Source of the DNA: Varroa destructor
Lineage: Eukaryota > Arthropoda > Arachnida > Mesostigmata > Varroidae
NCBI RefSeq assembly: GCF_002443255.2
Contig: NW_019211454.1
Span: forward strand, 59,221,601 to 59,285,600
Length of the DNA stretch: 64,000 nt
Direction: 5' to 3'
The position numbers and the translations under genes were made by a program. The notes below the pieces were generated by a model. The model made no database searches. It was not told the DNA's origin and saw nothing but the letters and a program-made list of their open reading frames with translations. Shown in pieces: positions 37,881 to 51,713 of the stretch (the stretch's first letter is position 1; every line of letters begins with the position of its first letter).

Positions 37881-40800
37881 TTTAATGCTCAGGAGTATAT
37901 CAATACGCACAAAGCAGATCGGTGCTAATGGTTGCTATAGGTTAGGACGTTAATTAAATGATTTTTAAATATAGTTAGTTACATAGCAGTTTACTTTGTA
38001 GGGCAAGTCTGGCTTACTACAGACGTCTTTTAGTCAAACGGTCGAACAGCTTTTTCAATAGGGTTAATACAGTATTCAGGATTAGTCATGATGTTTAACT
38101 ACGATGTAATTCTTATGATTTTGACTAGCAATTTTGTCTAGTCGGCCTTTTTAAGTGAGGACATCAAAAAAGTCACTATTCTAATACGGTTCTGTCTACA
38201 GATGTTGAGTTTTTAATATTAAAATGCCAGACTCTCTTCTAATTTGGCTCTTTTTCAATTTCTTAGAACGTTGATCTTCTTCAGTGCAGTAAGTGTTTAG
38301 AGGTGAAAGTTGACTTGAAGTTCGTAAGTGCATTATTTATTTAATTTAGTTTGTTATCTCACATAATGTTATTAATCTTTATTCTTTGTCATTATGATTA
38401 AATTTTATACTTTGTTGTCGCTATTGGAATGTCTGTACAACCCTCAGGGTCACTGCAGTTGTACTATGTTTAAGTGATTTTATATTGCGTAGCTATTGAA
38501 AGGCGCCGCACGCTAGCAGTTATAAGAGGCCTATATGTGTTTATACGACTTCATTTGACAATTGTATTTATGTTTTTCCTGAGAGATGTATGGAAGTTTA
38601 ACCAAAAGTGAGGCCAATTCGTTATAGACTTAGCAATTGCGTTCATAAGTAAAAATACCACCAATAGCGTATAGCCGTAAGCAGAAATAGATACTTTTAA
38701 CTTCCTTTATTCCGCGAGGGCGATCAAGTAACAGCCTGTGACAATTTAAATTGTGTCATAACATATTTATTATTAATGTATTAAATATGTATTTAGACTG
38801 ACAAGTTGCATTTTGAACTGAGTATTCCGTCATAAATTTGATTTTGACTTTTTGGATTTCTTATAAAATGATAGATTAGCACTTAAATCTGCCATATTTT
38901 GTTCCGGTCGGTTGAAGCGTGTGTTTTCGAGTAAACTAGGACAGTCGTCCAGCGACTCGTCAGGTCTGAATCCTAGCTACACGACCACATAACCTTCGAC
39001 GACATGTGAAGTTACAGCAAATAAAACAACTTATCGTACTCAAGAGAGAACGAAGTATTTATCCGTGCATTTAATACGGCGATGCTATTAGTGCCGGTAT
39101 CCTGCTTTATTACGGGTGTTCATTTTTAACCGTCTTGCCGCAGACCGGACCGAAAAGTAACTTTAATCGCCTAGTGCGTCCAGTGTGATGCACAAGTATT
39201 GTCAATTCAACCGAAGTGCGGTGGCCGCGCCAGTCAGGTCGGTCTTAGCCTTAAGGTGCTGTCTTCAAATTCGGCCATTTTTTTTGTGAACACCGAACTT
39301 GCCTCTAACGCTGGGCTGCAAGGTTGACGCTCTGCAGCATTCCCTGATCTGTGGCGATGAACAGACGGACGCATGGACAAAGGATGTATAAACCGCTGGT
39401 AAGAGAATAAAAGCCTAGCTCGGAGTGCCTGTGTGAGCTATACAGGAAGTCATCAGCCTGAAGGCGCCCCGTAGCGGCCAGAATGCTTTGCCATAATTGA
39501 GCAGAGTTCGTACATCTTGCAGCGGCCGTGAGATTTAGCGCCGGCTTGAATCTACGTGCGCTGCAGCTGTTGGCAGAAGGATTGCTGGACTCATCATACA
39601 GCGACTGCACTGCATAGATCTCGACGCGTCGCGTGAGCCACGGGGTAAAGCTGGATCTGAAGGACTAGCGTACATTGTGAGGCCCCCTATTGGGTGTCGG
39701 CAACAATGACGATGTTCCTTGACCAAACTTGGTTCGGTTTATATCTCGGTTACGGTTGAACGGGAAGAACGCGCATCGAGTTTTACCGACAAGCGGCTCT
39801 GAATAAGTCACAGCTTGCTGTAATGAAAATGTAATTCTGGCTCCAGTGTGTGTGTACACACAGTGGGGCAGTTACGGCGACGAAATGACTAGCAGCACCA
39901 GCAACCGTGGTTCTTACAAAATGTGCAGCATTTTACGGCATTATAGAAGCATCAAGAAGGGGGATAAGAAGAAAAGGGTACAGGACGAAAACAGCGCTAG
40001 TCGCAATCGTAGGAAAGAAAGGCGAGCGGAACGCAATTTCAAATAGTACTGATAGAAGCAGTCGCAGTTCTGCAAAGGGACGATGTGATGGCTGCTGATT
40101 TGACAGGTCGGCGTTGAAGACGACGATTTGAATGATGAAGATGGCATGCCGACGTCTGGTTTGCACCACCGGAGAGTTGCGCGCTTTGTTGAGTAGGAAA
40201 AACTACGCAAAGGAAAGGAACTTTGTTTCGCATTAACCAACCGGACAGCAATGGATCAGGTTATTGCGGTGTTTTCTATAGGACGATCAGTCAGCCGGTT
40301 TTCGCCGGCTGGGATCTACTGTTGGTTGATTGAGGGCGCTGGTGTTCTAGCGGAATGTAACGCGTGTAATGCAAATGTAACGTGAGAAATGTCATGTAGG
40401 TCAGATTGACATGAAGAATGATGAAAAAATTCTACAGTAAAATAGGCGGAGGAAAGAAACTATGGAAGGTTAAAGTGTAGGATGTAGGTAGACGTAATAA
40501 TTAGGTACTTGAACTAGATATGTCTGTTCCTTGACGTCCGACATCTAAACATCATATAGCATGAAGCTGGCGCATTAATTGGTTGCTAACTTTCGCTTAA
40601 TAATAATAATGTATAAAGGGCATTGTTATTGGAACTACGTTGTCCAGTTTGAGTTAAACAGATTTAAAGGCCGAAGAAGAGCATGTAATAGAGTTTGTGA
40701 AGCAGACACGACCGGGTCAGGCCGCTACGCGAGCTGCTATTCTATAGTTTTGGTTTATTGTCCGATTATTATTATTATCTGTTTTCAGCTCAGTCAATTG

Positions 40801-41838
40801 CAGGTCGATGACACAAACGGAGTGCAATTATCATTATTACACTTCGCTCCTAACCAACGCCTCGATTTACGGCAAAAAAATAGGGCGAGTTACATTGCCA
40901 AAAGCATTCATTTTGGCATCATATCTCATGTAGTATACAGTTTTAAGCAAGCGTCGGCTTAGGCTTACTTGACTGATTTAGCAACGTAGTCAAATAGCCA
41001 TTATTATGTCGCACATGGTTATAAGGAGTGACGTGTTAGTATGCACGTTATGAACGTATACCTAGCCGACGAATCCGAGTCTGTTCATTTGTTATATAGT
41101 GGAGGCGTCCGCATGTTGCACGGATCGTCGCGACGTGTCCCTTTTATCACATCGCTATTGAAAGATAGGAACTCATGGTCTCCCTGTTCTGATTAGCGTA
41201 TGTTAATTACCATAGTCATTAAGCTGGCTGAAAGTATACTTACTGTGAAGCTGGCTATTTTTTCGACAGAATGTATAAATATATATAGACTGTATCAATA
41301 TATATGTGTGCATATTATGTGTGTTACTGAATCGACGTGAATTTGTTGTCAGTATATCTCGAGTTGTTATTGTATGCCTGTGTCACGAAATGTTACCAAC
41401 AGAGCGAACGATATGTTCGTAAAGCGTACATGAGCAAACCAATGTCTTTGTCCTGGATAATAGCGTTCATCGTAGTCAGTCGACGGTAGAGATCCATGCA
41501 CGCTGAAAGGCTGTTCAGTGTAGGGCATTAAAAAAGAGAGAAAGAAAGAGTACTGAAGTGGGCAAGTTTAGTATTGAAGCCGTCACTCAAAGCATTTTGC
41601 GCGCTGATCGGGTCACGTCTCTTACAACAATTGACCCTTGATGGGCTTCGGGCTACCTGCCATGGAGAGGCCATATGGCGCCGCGGGTCACGACGTGTCA
41701 GCAATATCACGACTGGAGTAAGTCCACGCTAACCGAATTGGGATCCGCGAGACAAGGGGAGGGCAAGGTGTTTAGGGGGCACCGACACGCCTCCTCACTA
41801 GGAGAACATTAACCGCTTTCATCAATGATTTCCGTTAT

Positions 41839-41844
41839 TTTATT
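41839..41844 (-). terminator. Poly(A) signal AATAAA (minus)
   Basis: An AATAAA hexamer lies 32 bases downstream of the stop codon of the minus-strand exon candidate at 41876-42035. AATAAA is common by chance in AT-rich DNA, so the value is in the combination. Confidence 0.35.
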
Positions 41845-41875
41845 AGATGATGGGTAGTGGCGCGACAAGGTGACA

Positions 41876-42035
41876 TTATTTGTAGGCATCACCTTTTGGG
41901 TTACGCTTGATATACAGGGTGCGGCAGAGGCGGCAGTGACTGAGCAATGAGTATAGATGAAGGAGATCAGTTGGGCACCCCCATTTGTCCACCTGTGTCA
42001 AGGCTCTAAGGCAATCATCCTGGCCGTGTCCTTTA
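41876..42035 (-). CDS. Possible terminal coding exon of an unrecognised gene
   Basis: A strong acceptor (TTGTATTTCTACTGCAG) is followed by 52 sense codons and TAA, with a poly(A) signal 32 bases after the stop. The reading starts KGHGQDDCLRALTQ and contains a Cys pair (SHCRLC) near its middle. I do not recognise the protein. The exon starts at codon position three. An open stretch on the same strand ending at 42420 (ATCCAG then GTTTGT) has the matching phase and could be the preceding exon. Codon use is more balanced than in the AT-rich surroundings. It lies antisense inside the putative Sin1 first intron. It could still be chance. Confidence 0.3.
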
Positions 42036-43039
42036 CTGCAGTAGAAATACAAGAAGAGCATCTAAAATTGAACATTGGTTGATTTCGTACTATGCAAAAT
42101 ACAACAGTGGCTATGGGCTATGCAACTGAACTGATCAATGCCCAGTGTCACCCAAAATGACACTATAATATTAAATGGATGCTGCTATTATTTGACGAAT
42201 ACAAACTATGCACAGGGATGAAGAGATGAAGATGCGGAGGTCAAAGGTAATATATGTATATATGGGGAGTCTACGTGCAAAGCAGTCTAGGTAAATGCTT
42301 TGTCTACTCTTAGTTGTATGTGACTTCCTGATCCTCTTCATGGTTCGGACAATTGACAAAATATTTCGGGGGAATTCGCAATGTAAGCACATTACAAGTG
42401 CATTAACAACAGAACAAACCTGGATACATGGATAAAGCTTTCCATGCAAAAGGACTTAAAATATTTTCTTTTCAATATTTTCTGTATTCCTTTTAATACC
42501 CCCTGAACCGATGATCGGATAATGTCATGTTTTGGAAAATTTGCAACATAAGCTTTCAAAAAGTTGATAAAAAGCGTATCAAACATATGCAGAAAGTGGT
42601 ATTTCATTTCAACACACGCTGGTATCACAAAAACGCAAAAGTAAAATCTACCAGACTTCTTCCAAAGATGAGATTTTGCTCATTTAGCAGACCTAACGGA
42701 AAGCAAATGAACTTCTTTAGCATTTTTGCGAGGAAACACTTTATATTTATATATGTATACACATTTTTGCTATTGCGAGAAGGATTGGTTCCATATAGTG
42801 GGTATACAAACTAGTCAATAAGCATAAGCTCTTTGACTTGCTTTTTAAATTTTCTTCATAATTTTACCCCGTTCACCGTTGTACAGTTTGTATGCCAAGT
42901 AATAATAATAACATAATGAAGATCATTCAGTTATCGACCTGCTTAAAAAAATTTGGAGGTTTGAGTAATACTATTTACGTATAACCGGACAACATTAGGG
43001 CAATGTCTATTTTTTGTGGGCCAAATTAGGGGGTTCGAT

Positions 43040-43056
43040 CCCCCCCCCCCCCCCCC
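43040..43056. repeat. Poly-C run (17) after T-arm-like motif
   Basis: Seventeen C bases follow GGGGGTTCGAT. The join looks like a tRNA T arm, but there is no tRNA upstream. Length is likely to be polymorphic or mis-sequenced. Confidence 0.8.
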
Positions 43057-46000
43057 GGTTGAGCTCGATTTTGCTGAAAGCACTATCCACTACTAATTCT
43101 CAGTTCTTTTTTCAGACTTCTTTCTGATCGAACTTAAATCTTCCTGATTTGTATTACAGGTCAATTATTTACTGAAAGCAGCAAACTAACTGCACAGTGT
43201 TAAAGGTATCCTGTTAAGACTCTTTGACTTAAACGATATGATATATAGCCTATTTACGTAGAATAGGACTGTTAAGGTCTTGATTTCAACGCAACAACAG
43301 CTCCTCCCACCACTCTTCTAATAAACTAATTTTCTAGTAATGACCTGTTATATCCTGCTCATCGCTGGCGGAGCAGGTCACGTCACTCAGGCTGACTAAA
43401 TCCACCTCTGTGAAGCTAATCAAGCACTGGAATAGGTCCACGTGGTACTTCGCTATGTGTCACTACCAAAGAAAATGTGAAAACAGCACTCTTTGAAGAT
43501 GGAGACAGGTGTGGCGTATAGGGATTTAGGGCACTTCATATCTACTCGGTCGATAATGGGGACGGTTGAGGCTCTGGTGGAAGTCCTATTCCTTCATATC
43601 CTACTGACAGGTAAACGAAGGGTCGGCTTAGAGAAGGGTGCGGTTATCAAATTTTTGATATTCCGAAGTAGGACAGGCCTGCATTACGTATAATAAGGCT
43701 GGAATTGAAAAGAAATCGATTGCGGCTCCAGTCCTCAAACAAGAATTTCTCTCAACAGTATAATATTGTATTTTTGTGAAACCGTCGATAGTGAAGGGAA
43801 GACAAATCAAATTTCTTCGAAGATATCAAAATTTCCTTCTTCTTGTAAAAATAAAGGCAATGTGCACCTATATATTGAGGATGCAGTCCGATGTCATTTA
43901 TTTATCTGGCAGAAACCTTATTGTGCGATACAAATACAGCGAAACGATACCGGAGACCTAGTAGCATTGTGTAGCCATATGTGCACGGAAATAAGTTAGA
44001 CGGAAGCCAGAGAGAGACTTTTGCAACCCAAAATTGCAACTTTTAAGCTGCTATTAGTAGTACACTTACTTCTTGCCGGTCTTTTGCACAGTATTCGATA
44101 GAATTTTTTTGGTTTTTATCACCGAGCCCTAGCCAATGTTGAGTAGCATATAGTTCCACGGGCGTATGGTTAGAGACCAACCCATAGCCGACAAACTCCG
44201 GTCGCATGGCATCGCCGCAGTTGTGCGTGTTTATGCTATAATTGTCCAATTGAATGATCTCTGCCGCTGCTACCGGTGCCTGATGCCCGTGCCGTCAGTC
44301 GATTTCTCTTTTACACCGATTTCTCTTCGACGCTTCGAACCTCTTACTCTTCATGAAAATTGGGCCGTGAATCTCGATTCAAGCGAACGCGGTTCGTTTT
44401 GCGGTCAGTCAGTCCATCCGATGGTGATAGCAGTCACGAAGAACGATGCTCTCTCTATGACTAATTTTGTTAGTTTTGGTGGCATGGCCAGCATCCGTTC
44501 GTCGACGTTTGAATGACGGGCTCCATCATGATGCCGCGGTGTTCGTGCTGCCAACGCCATCATACTAGTGCTGTCCAGGAGTGGCTCATGTACTACACCA
44601 CTCAGGGCAGCTGAGTAACTGTCGCTAAACGTTCATCGTCGTTCGATGCGCTACAACCGCTGCTACTATATCTGTTGCGAGAAAAAAAAGCGAAACGATA
44701 GGAATTACGAAACGGTCTATGGGCTACCGTTGGTAAGTTTTGTGTCGTGCAGTTCCAGGGGTAACCGAGAGTACAAAGGGGAAACAGCGCGCGATCATGA
44801 TTACTATGTCAGCATATAGGCAGTGTCATTGCTAACGGTAGTCGGTGCTACCTCGTCTCCACCTCTCCGGCACCCTTTTTCGATTGAGCGATTCGAACGA
44901 AACACACAACGGCGTTAACGCTCTAACGCTATACTGTACCACCCGATGCCAAGCGCTTGTCATCAGCCGAGCTGTCACGTCTCTTCGACAGCGCATCAGT
45001 AGCAGCTGTAGTTGGTAAGCCAGTGATCGTAGCTGTAGGAGGCAGCGGTAGAAGCGTTGTCGGACAGGAATCCTGTCGTACACCAGCGCAGGACACATAA
45101 ATGGGTGCGACGCACGGGTGTCCTGCTGTGCTATCCCTGCCTGCCTTGCTGGCTTAAAGCGGCGAAGTAAGCCATAGGGAGGTAGACAAGCGACATGGTA
45201 CGTCAAACCGTCATTCGTCTCAGCGTACCAGGGCTCGAAACGTTCAGAGCTAACCGACTCGCTCCTCTTACTGGCTGACCCTCAACACGATCGGCTGCCA
45301 ACTGCCCTAAGCTCAGGTGCTTCGTGGATGTACTGTGTCCCCATGAGTCGGAATAGCTTTTGAAGCTCAAAGGGAGACGGCCATGCGGAAGAGAGAGAAC
45401 GTCGATAGACGCGGTGTTATGGCGCGTGTCTAACGGGCAAGCTCGACAACGACGACACTTTTATCGTTTTCGGTCATTGTATGTATAGTTTGTTTCGTAT
45501 ACAATAGCTGTATTGTCGCTTGACAGAATTTAAAAACATTGATGTACTGCATTCATAGACCTGTTCGTGACCGGCGGTGCTGAAACTGGTCGGAGAAGAG
45601 CGTCATCCAGCTAAGAGACTAGCTAAGGGGTGATTACTTTCTGTGCGTTGGCTATGATTCGGAGAGCATAGTGTCCGACTGTAATGCTAAAGGCTACTAG
45701 TTAAAATCCCGCCGTACAGCATGTGGACAGACAAATAGAGATAAACGCTATAAATCAGCTTGTAATTTTTCAAAAGCTGCTTGTTCAGAGCAACAATTAA
45801 GTCTATACTGACATGAAAAGTTCTAATATTTTTTTTTGTTAATTCGTTAACCACTTTATTAGCTTTAACCATTTCTCTAATACAAGTGCGTCTGAGTTCA
45901 AGCGTTGGTGTACATCGGACTGTTTATTTAGGCCTTCGAACTCCTCGACGCTGTGATCCTTCTTTGTTGACGTGATTCATGTGAACAATACAGATCCTGG

Positions 46001-49000
46001 AAAAAATAATAACTTAGAGACTTTTATGCTGATGTTATTGTATGGTGTACACGCATCATTCTAGCTTTTTACAGTATCCATTTTTAAAGGCCCTAGCTTT
46101 TCATGTCCATTGCTGCTAAGGGATATGCCTCACTATATAGGTGGTGGTCCTAATAGTCTTAATTTATCTATCACGGCTATTACAACACCTATCGCAGGTA
46201 ATTGTTGAACGTTTAGAATCTCATATATTCTGCTTATAGATTGGACTGGATTTGTTTATGTTAAGATGCTAAGAAATATCTAAGTGTAACAGAAACAAAT
46301 GTTCATTGGTTACTGTGTGAATGACGCCATTATGCACGAACGTGCGCTACTTGAAGGGTGCAAAGTTGCATTGTTCCTGAATGACGTCGGATCATGTGTA
46401 GGTACAAGGTACCATGTACTGACACTTTGGAGTAGCAAACAAGGTCAAACGACTTCCACTGAACATTAAGCAACAAGTTCGTTCAATGCACGGGCCCCTA
46501 TTAGTCAGGCTATGGTGGGCGACAATACTCCTAGGTGTAAAGGTAAAACATTTGCCCCAGGCAGTAAATACGAGGTTTGCTAACCTCATTCGATGTCGAT
46601 CACATTTTTAATTAATTATTATTATGATTTAGATAATTATCATCAGTAGGAATTGTGCCATTGTTTAGGCAAAAAGAATTGAATTTTCGGCCAAGGACAA
46701 AATCGACGTTCGGGTTGTCCATTCTACAAAACGGTTTCCACTATCGAAAGCTCATTGTCGGTGTTAAAATGTATTTGAATCAAGCACCAACAATTTTGAT
46801 GTCTACTTCCATGAACGCGTCTTGATACGAGGATAATAAATGTTAAGTTCAAGATGTCTCGGTATGAACTTGTGAACTTATTGCGAGGCGTGAGTGAGGC
46901 ATTATAAATACCTTCAAGCAATTCTATCTACGTACATTTACAATAATATCATAATTTCTGCAGCGTTTAAAGCTGTTAAATAATGTGTTCAGCCGTGTTT
47001 TCGTCTAGATACCAATTCGTTATATGCTCGTTCAGTTAGCTGGTGCAGCATTATCTCCAAACCAAGAAGAAGGTAACAAAATGGCTGAAAATATATCGAA
47101 TGCTTACATATCCTATATTCTTGTTTACCTAGTTGATACTTTTGGCAAATCGACAATGTGTATTAGTGCAGTGTTGCAATCAAGCTGCTGGCTGATACCT
47201 GTCATCGATGATTGACTCCTGTTAGTCGGGATTGACTGTTAAAGCTAATTAAATTTCTCCCAGTGTTTATCCTTTTAGCCCCGTTTTTGCATCAACCGTC
47301 CCGCGTATTACTTAAAACGCTACTTATTACGCTTCGACGCGAGAAATTTCGCGTGTGATCACGATTCAGTTTCTATTTAGTTTTTAACATGGCGTATTCT
47401 GTTTCATTGTGAAGTAAAGCTTAGAAACGTTGTCCTTTATTTTGAGTCCGCTTTCTTCTACGTTGGGTACTATATATATTTTATCGTCCTTTTGATGGTG
47501 ACAATGTGCATCTGTGCATGTTTCGACGTGTGCTTGAAGCCAGGCTGGAGTCCGAAAGATTCAAACACATCATTTTGCATTGGACCTTATCACAGTGGAT
47601 AATAAAACCGATCTACCTAGCCCAATAGTACGAAACCTTGTATCCCAATTTACATATAATTAATAACTTACTAACGGCTTTTTGCAGTAGCTTTAAATAA
47701 ATAAGAATAGACATATATTTCTTGTTACGCACATGGTGGATGGCAGTAAAAAATGTTATCTACCCATTGAAAATTAAGGTAAGTAGAAATTATGGTATTA
47801 TGCAGAGATACGCTCGGAGCTCATAAAAGATAGATAGCATCAACGCTGCAACAATAGATGCAGCTTTTGTCTATGACCACCAATCTACCTAAGACGCTTG
47901 CATGAAGATATAAAGCTAGGCACTGCGCAACGAACGAAATCGATCTGGAGCAAATTTCTGTTCTCTTAGCCCTTAATTGTGATTTACACTTGTGTTTGTG
48001 TGTGTAAAATCCATTATGTGCTATAAATAGAAATGCGTGTACTTTCAATTGCACCATACAAGGTAATTCGTAGCTTCCTATTGATCTCCTCAATTTCAAG
48101 TAGCACCGTGTTGGCTAACGGATATAGTTCTCTGGTCGGCCACCATCAGCGACGCGTTACCGTTCGTTATTTCGAATTTTTTCGATGTTTAGCATCATTC
48201 GGCAAACTCTGATAATTAGCGGTATAGCCGCGTGCCACTATGCGCCCATTTTCCAACTAGCGATTTCCTTGTGCTGGTAACCAGTATCGTGGATCTAGTA
48301 CCACACGGCTTCGTTAGCCTGCTAATCAGTCACTCCGTACGACTGTTGTTATTGGTTGGTGGTTATAACGTTCTCAGCTTACCCACCTTCGGCGTCGCCC
48401 ACTCTAGAGTTCAAACGCTATAACATCTTGAGCGCAGTAATGTGACAGTAGCAATAGACATAAACTGCCCTCCTATCATAGTAACAGCGGTACAATTGGT
48501 GACGATAGGCGTTGGTATGTAAGAGTAATCGAAGTGATGACTACGATGGGGGACACAGGCTGCCTGGGTGGCGATGAGTACGCGAGGAAAAGCAGGTTCG
48601 ATCGCGCCAGTGAACGCTGCCGTTGATTTAGCGCTGGTGCCGATTGTAGACGTCGTTCGACCTCGCTGTGAAAGTCAGTGCTGGCATCATTGTGTTGGTT
48701 GGTTTGACGATCAACAACAGTGTGGCCATGTACATTGTTTGAATGCTGTGCTACCGTTTGTTATACGCGATTACGTCAGCAGTGGCGGCTGCGACGGCAG
48801 CAGCAGTGGGGTTATCTTTGTACGACGGCGGCGGTATCAGATGCTGGCGAATGCTGAACATGCTGTTTAACGACGAGCGTTTGATGGTGCTATAACGGGA
48901 TGAAGGTTGTAACTAAGCGTCTGTCACACTGTACTTAGTAGTAGGGCGATAATTGGCTAGCAGTAACGCTTGTTCGCGTTGCCTGCTCGCGTATTCCGGC

Positions 49001-51675
49001 GACAGGCGAGGTGCAGGAAGATCGCCGTAAAATAAAAAAAAAAAAAAAGCAACAGGAAAGTCAAGTAGCAAGTGAACTTCAATTCCTCACTGTTATAAAA
49101 TGTATTCACAACTAAAGAGCGCTTCGCACTTCTTGACCGAGTAGCTAAGCGGTTACACTCCAGAATAGCAGTGCAAACATAAAGTAGTAAAGGAATTTAA
49201 TACATCTAAAAACTTCTGGTGATTCGCCACGCACTGGGAAAATTAGCATTGATAACAAACAGCTTGAATATGAATGAGGTCGTGGTAGTGGTGCCCCTTA
49301 CGCTAGTTTTTCGATTGTGCAGGTAGAATCTAACGCTTCTTACACAATAAACGAGTATGCGGTAAACGATAAATGTGAATACGTAAATCTGGAAATCCCA
49401 CTCATTGTTCCCGTTTTTACGGCCTTAGTAAACCTTGTTTCAAAGGCTAACTAAGACGTGAGATGTGTAGAAGGGTAAATAGCTAGCATCGGAAACGACA
49501 GGACCAGATCGATGCAATGAGTGAATCATGAACTGAAAACCTATACTAAAACCGTAGCCAGTACATTGCTACTTTTATGAGCTTAAATCTCTGGTGACCT
49601 CTACAGCGCATCCGTTACCAGACGTGGACGACCGACCTCCACATTGCATTTTTCTGTTAGTTGAACATCAAATCTAATAGTAAATGTTGATATAGAAACG
49701 GGTTACTCTGACCCCCACGACGGAATGGCTAGGTACTTCAGTTACCATGTTGTGGCAAGGCGTGGAACAGAGGCTCTAAAACAGATATTTCCGAATAACA
49801 TCAATTGAACAGGAATTGCTGATTGCGCCACTAGCGAGCTTTATAACAATTATTTTGCCAATCTGTTCTATTTTTGCCTCCTGTGAAAAGAATTTTCCAA
49901 TAGCAGAATTAGCTTGGCGGCATCCTGCTGCTTTCTGTGTTAAACACCGTACACTTTCACGTAATTTTAGATAGATATTATTTGTAGTGGTTAAAGAACT
50001 GGTTCGCATCTGCTCATCAATCAAATGGCAAATGAGTGATCTCTGACTCTTTCAAAAAATCTCCAGTTGCTGATTGTTAGCACACGTATTTCTCCCCACT
50101 CCAGCTTGACGGGTGTATGCTGTATCATTATATCTTTCTGGCACGACGATTTTATTTGACATTAATTATTACACAAAAAAGCAATGTCTGAACGAGATAG
50201 CGATTTATTAAAGCTTAGTCCTTCCACTAAACCCGTGGGGAAGCGAGATTGTAAATATCGTCACGGCTCGGCGGAAAAAATGGCGGTATACAGAATGCTC
50301 AATAACAATGACACTGCTGTGTTCGTATCCTCTTCATGTACCAACGAACTAACTCATTAACACAAGCGTTGATATATGTAGGACTATTACTAGACGCCTG
50401 TAGTTCTATCATCTTAAATAGTTAGATGCAATCTATATTTAAATGAGTCTCGTGTTTTTGCTTGTTTGGCATTGTCGCTGACGCGCGTAATGGCTGCGAT
50501 GCAGGATCCACTGTTCAATGTAGTAGTCTGTTGTGTTATATCTCCAATTAAAGTTCAGTAACTTGCTTCGAATTTGAGATAGTATGCATTTGTATTTGAC
50601 TATACACACTATATTATATGTTTAAATACTGTTAGTATTATTAGGACTTGATTAGATCTTACGGCATAACTGATCCTTAACACACATGTATATATTCCGT
50701 TTTTCTGTTTTCTATTCTTTGGTAACGGGGGGATTGGCCCGGGGCAACTTGAACACATACACAAACATCTGCACTGTAGAAATAATTAAAAGTGTAACGC
50801 CAGGCTCATCACGCGGAACCGTGCAGTTAGCTAGTGCGTTGTAAGCAATTCCTACAATGTAGCCATTCAGATTTAAAAATTAAAATTTTTGCGGAAACTC
50901 TTAAGAACGGGCAGTGATCGCTGTTGCATCCCGCTGAATAATACCGCCTGAGTAGAAGTATTTAGGGATAGATCCGTCACTTATAGAGCTTATAACACCC
51001 ACATACTTTATGACGTTCGCCTACCTACTAGTCTATAGACTGGCTGTACGCCCTTTGTTTTAATACTGTCCAGCATAGTTCTTCTGTGGCTCCAAGAATT
51101 CTCAAAAGTATACCTTTTTAACTATAGACATATACATACAAATGTCAAAGCAATTGACATTGATTGATTTAGCGCAATTTTCTTTAGAGTCTTAAATATC
51201 TGTCAAAGGTTATTGCGGACTTTCAGTAGCCTTTAGAAGTCTCTTGCGTCGCTAATATATTCCATTTCCCAAAACGGTCTTAAAACTAGTTTCCATCCTA
51301 CAATATGAAAAGTTGGTCTAAATAGCTGCCAAATCAACCCCCTCAATGGTCGTCACGATAGCGCTGGCGTGACTCCAGGATCGACGGGGTCATTAATTAA
51401 ACTGTTTTGGTTGGTCAGGGTTGCATAAGTATCTAGAAGAAAGAAGGAAAACTATTGCCTGCAACTGAATCTTGTGGCCTTATTTATCGGGCAGCGGGAT
51501 CTGAACAAAGAAAGCAATTCTTCTTCTGACCGTTTTCTCTTTTTTTTTGGATCGACAACGACCGATCCTTTTTATTTATCATTTAGTGTTTTCTGTTTGC
51601 AAACTTAACGGTCTGGAATATGTTTTTGAGATACAGATCTGTCGACACAGTTTTCGCGGTCAAAAACAGGTGGCT

Positions 51676-51677
<2 letters not shown>

Positions 51678-51709
<32 letters not shown>
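51678..51709. repeat. (TA)16 microsatellite
   Basis: Sixteen TA units about 110 bases upstream of the Sin1 start codon, just before the pyrimidine-rich acceptor that may define the 5' end of its coding exon. Confidence 0.9.

Positions 51710-51713
<4 letters not shown>

Noticed and set aside
40579..40962. 127-codon plus-strand frame as a gene
   Set aside because: An acceptor-like TCTGTTTTCAG lies in the middle, but no poly(A) signal, donor or known domain supports it.
43026..43056. tRNA gene ending in GGTTCGATCCC
   Set aside because: There is no acceptor stem, D arm or anticodon arm upstream. The motif is the hairpin edge of a poly-C run.
44166..44516. 116-codon plus-strand frame
   Set aside because: It has an ATG but no recognised domain, no splice context that fits Sin1, and overlaps the minus-strand candidate block.
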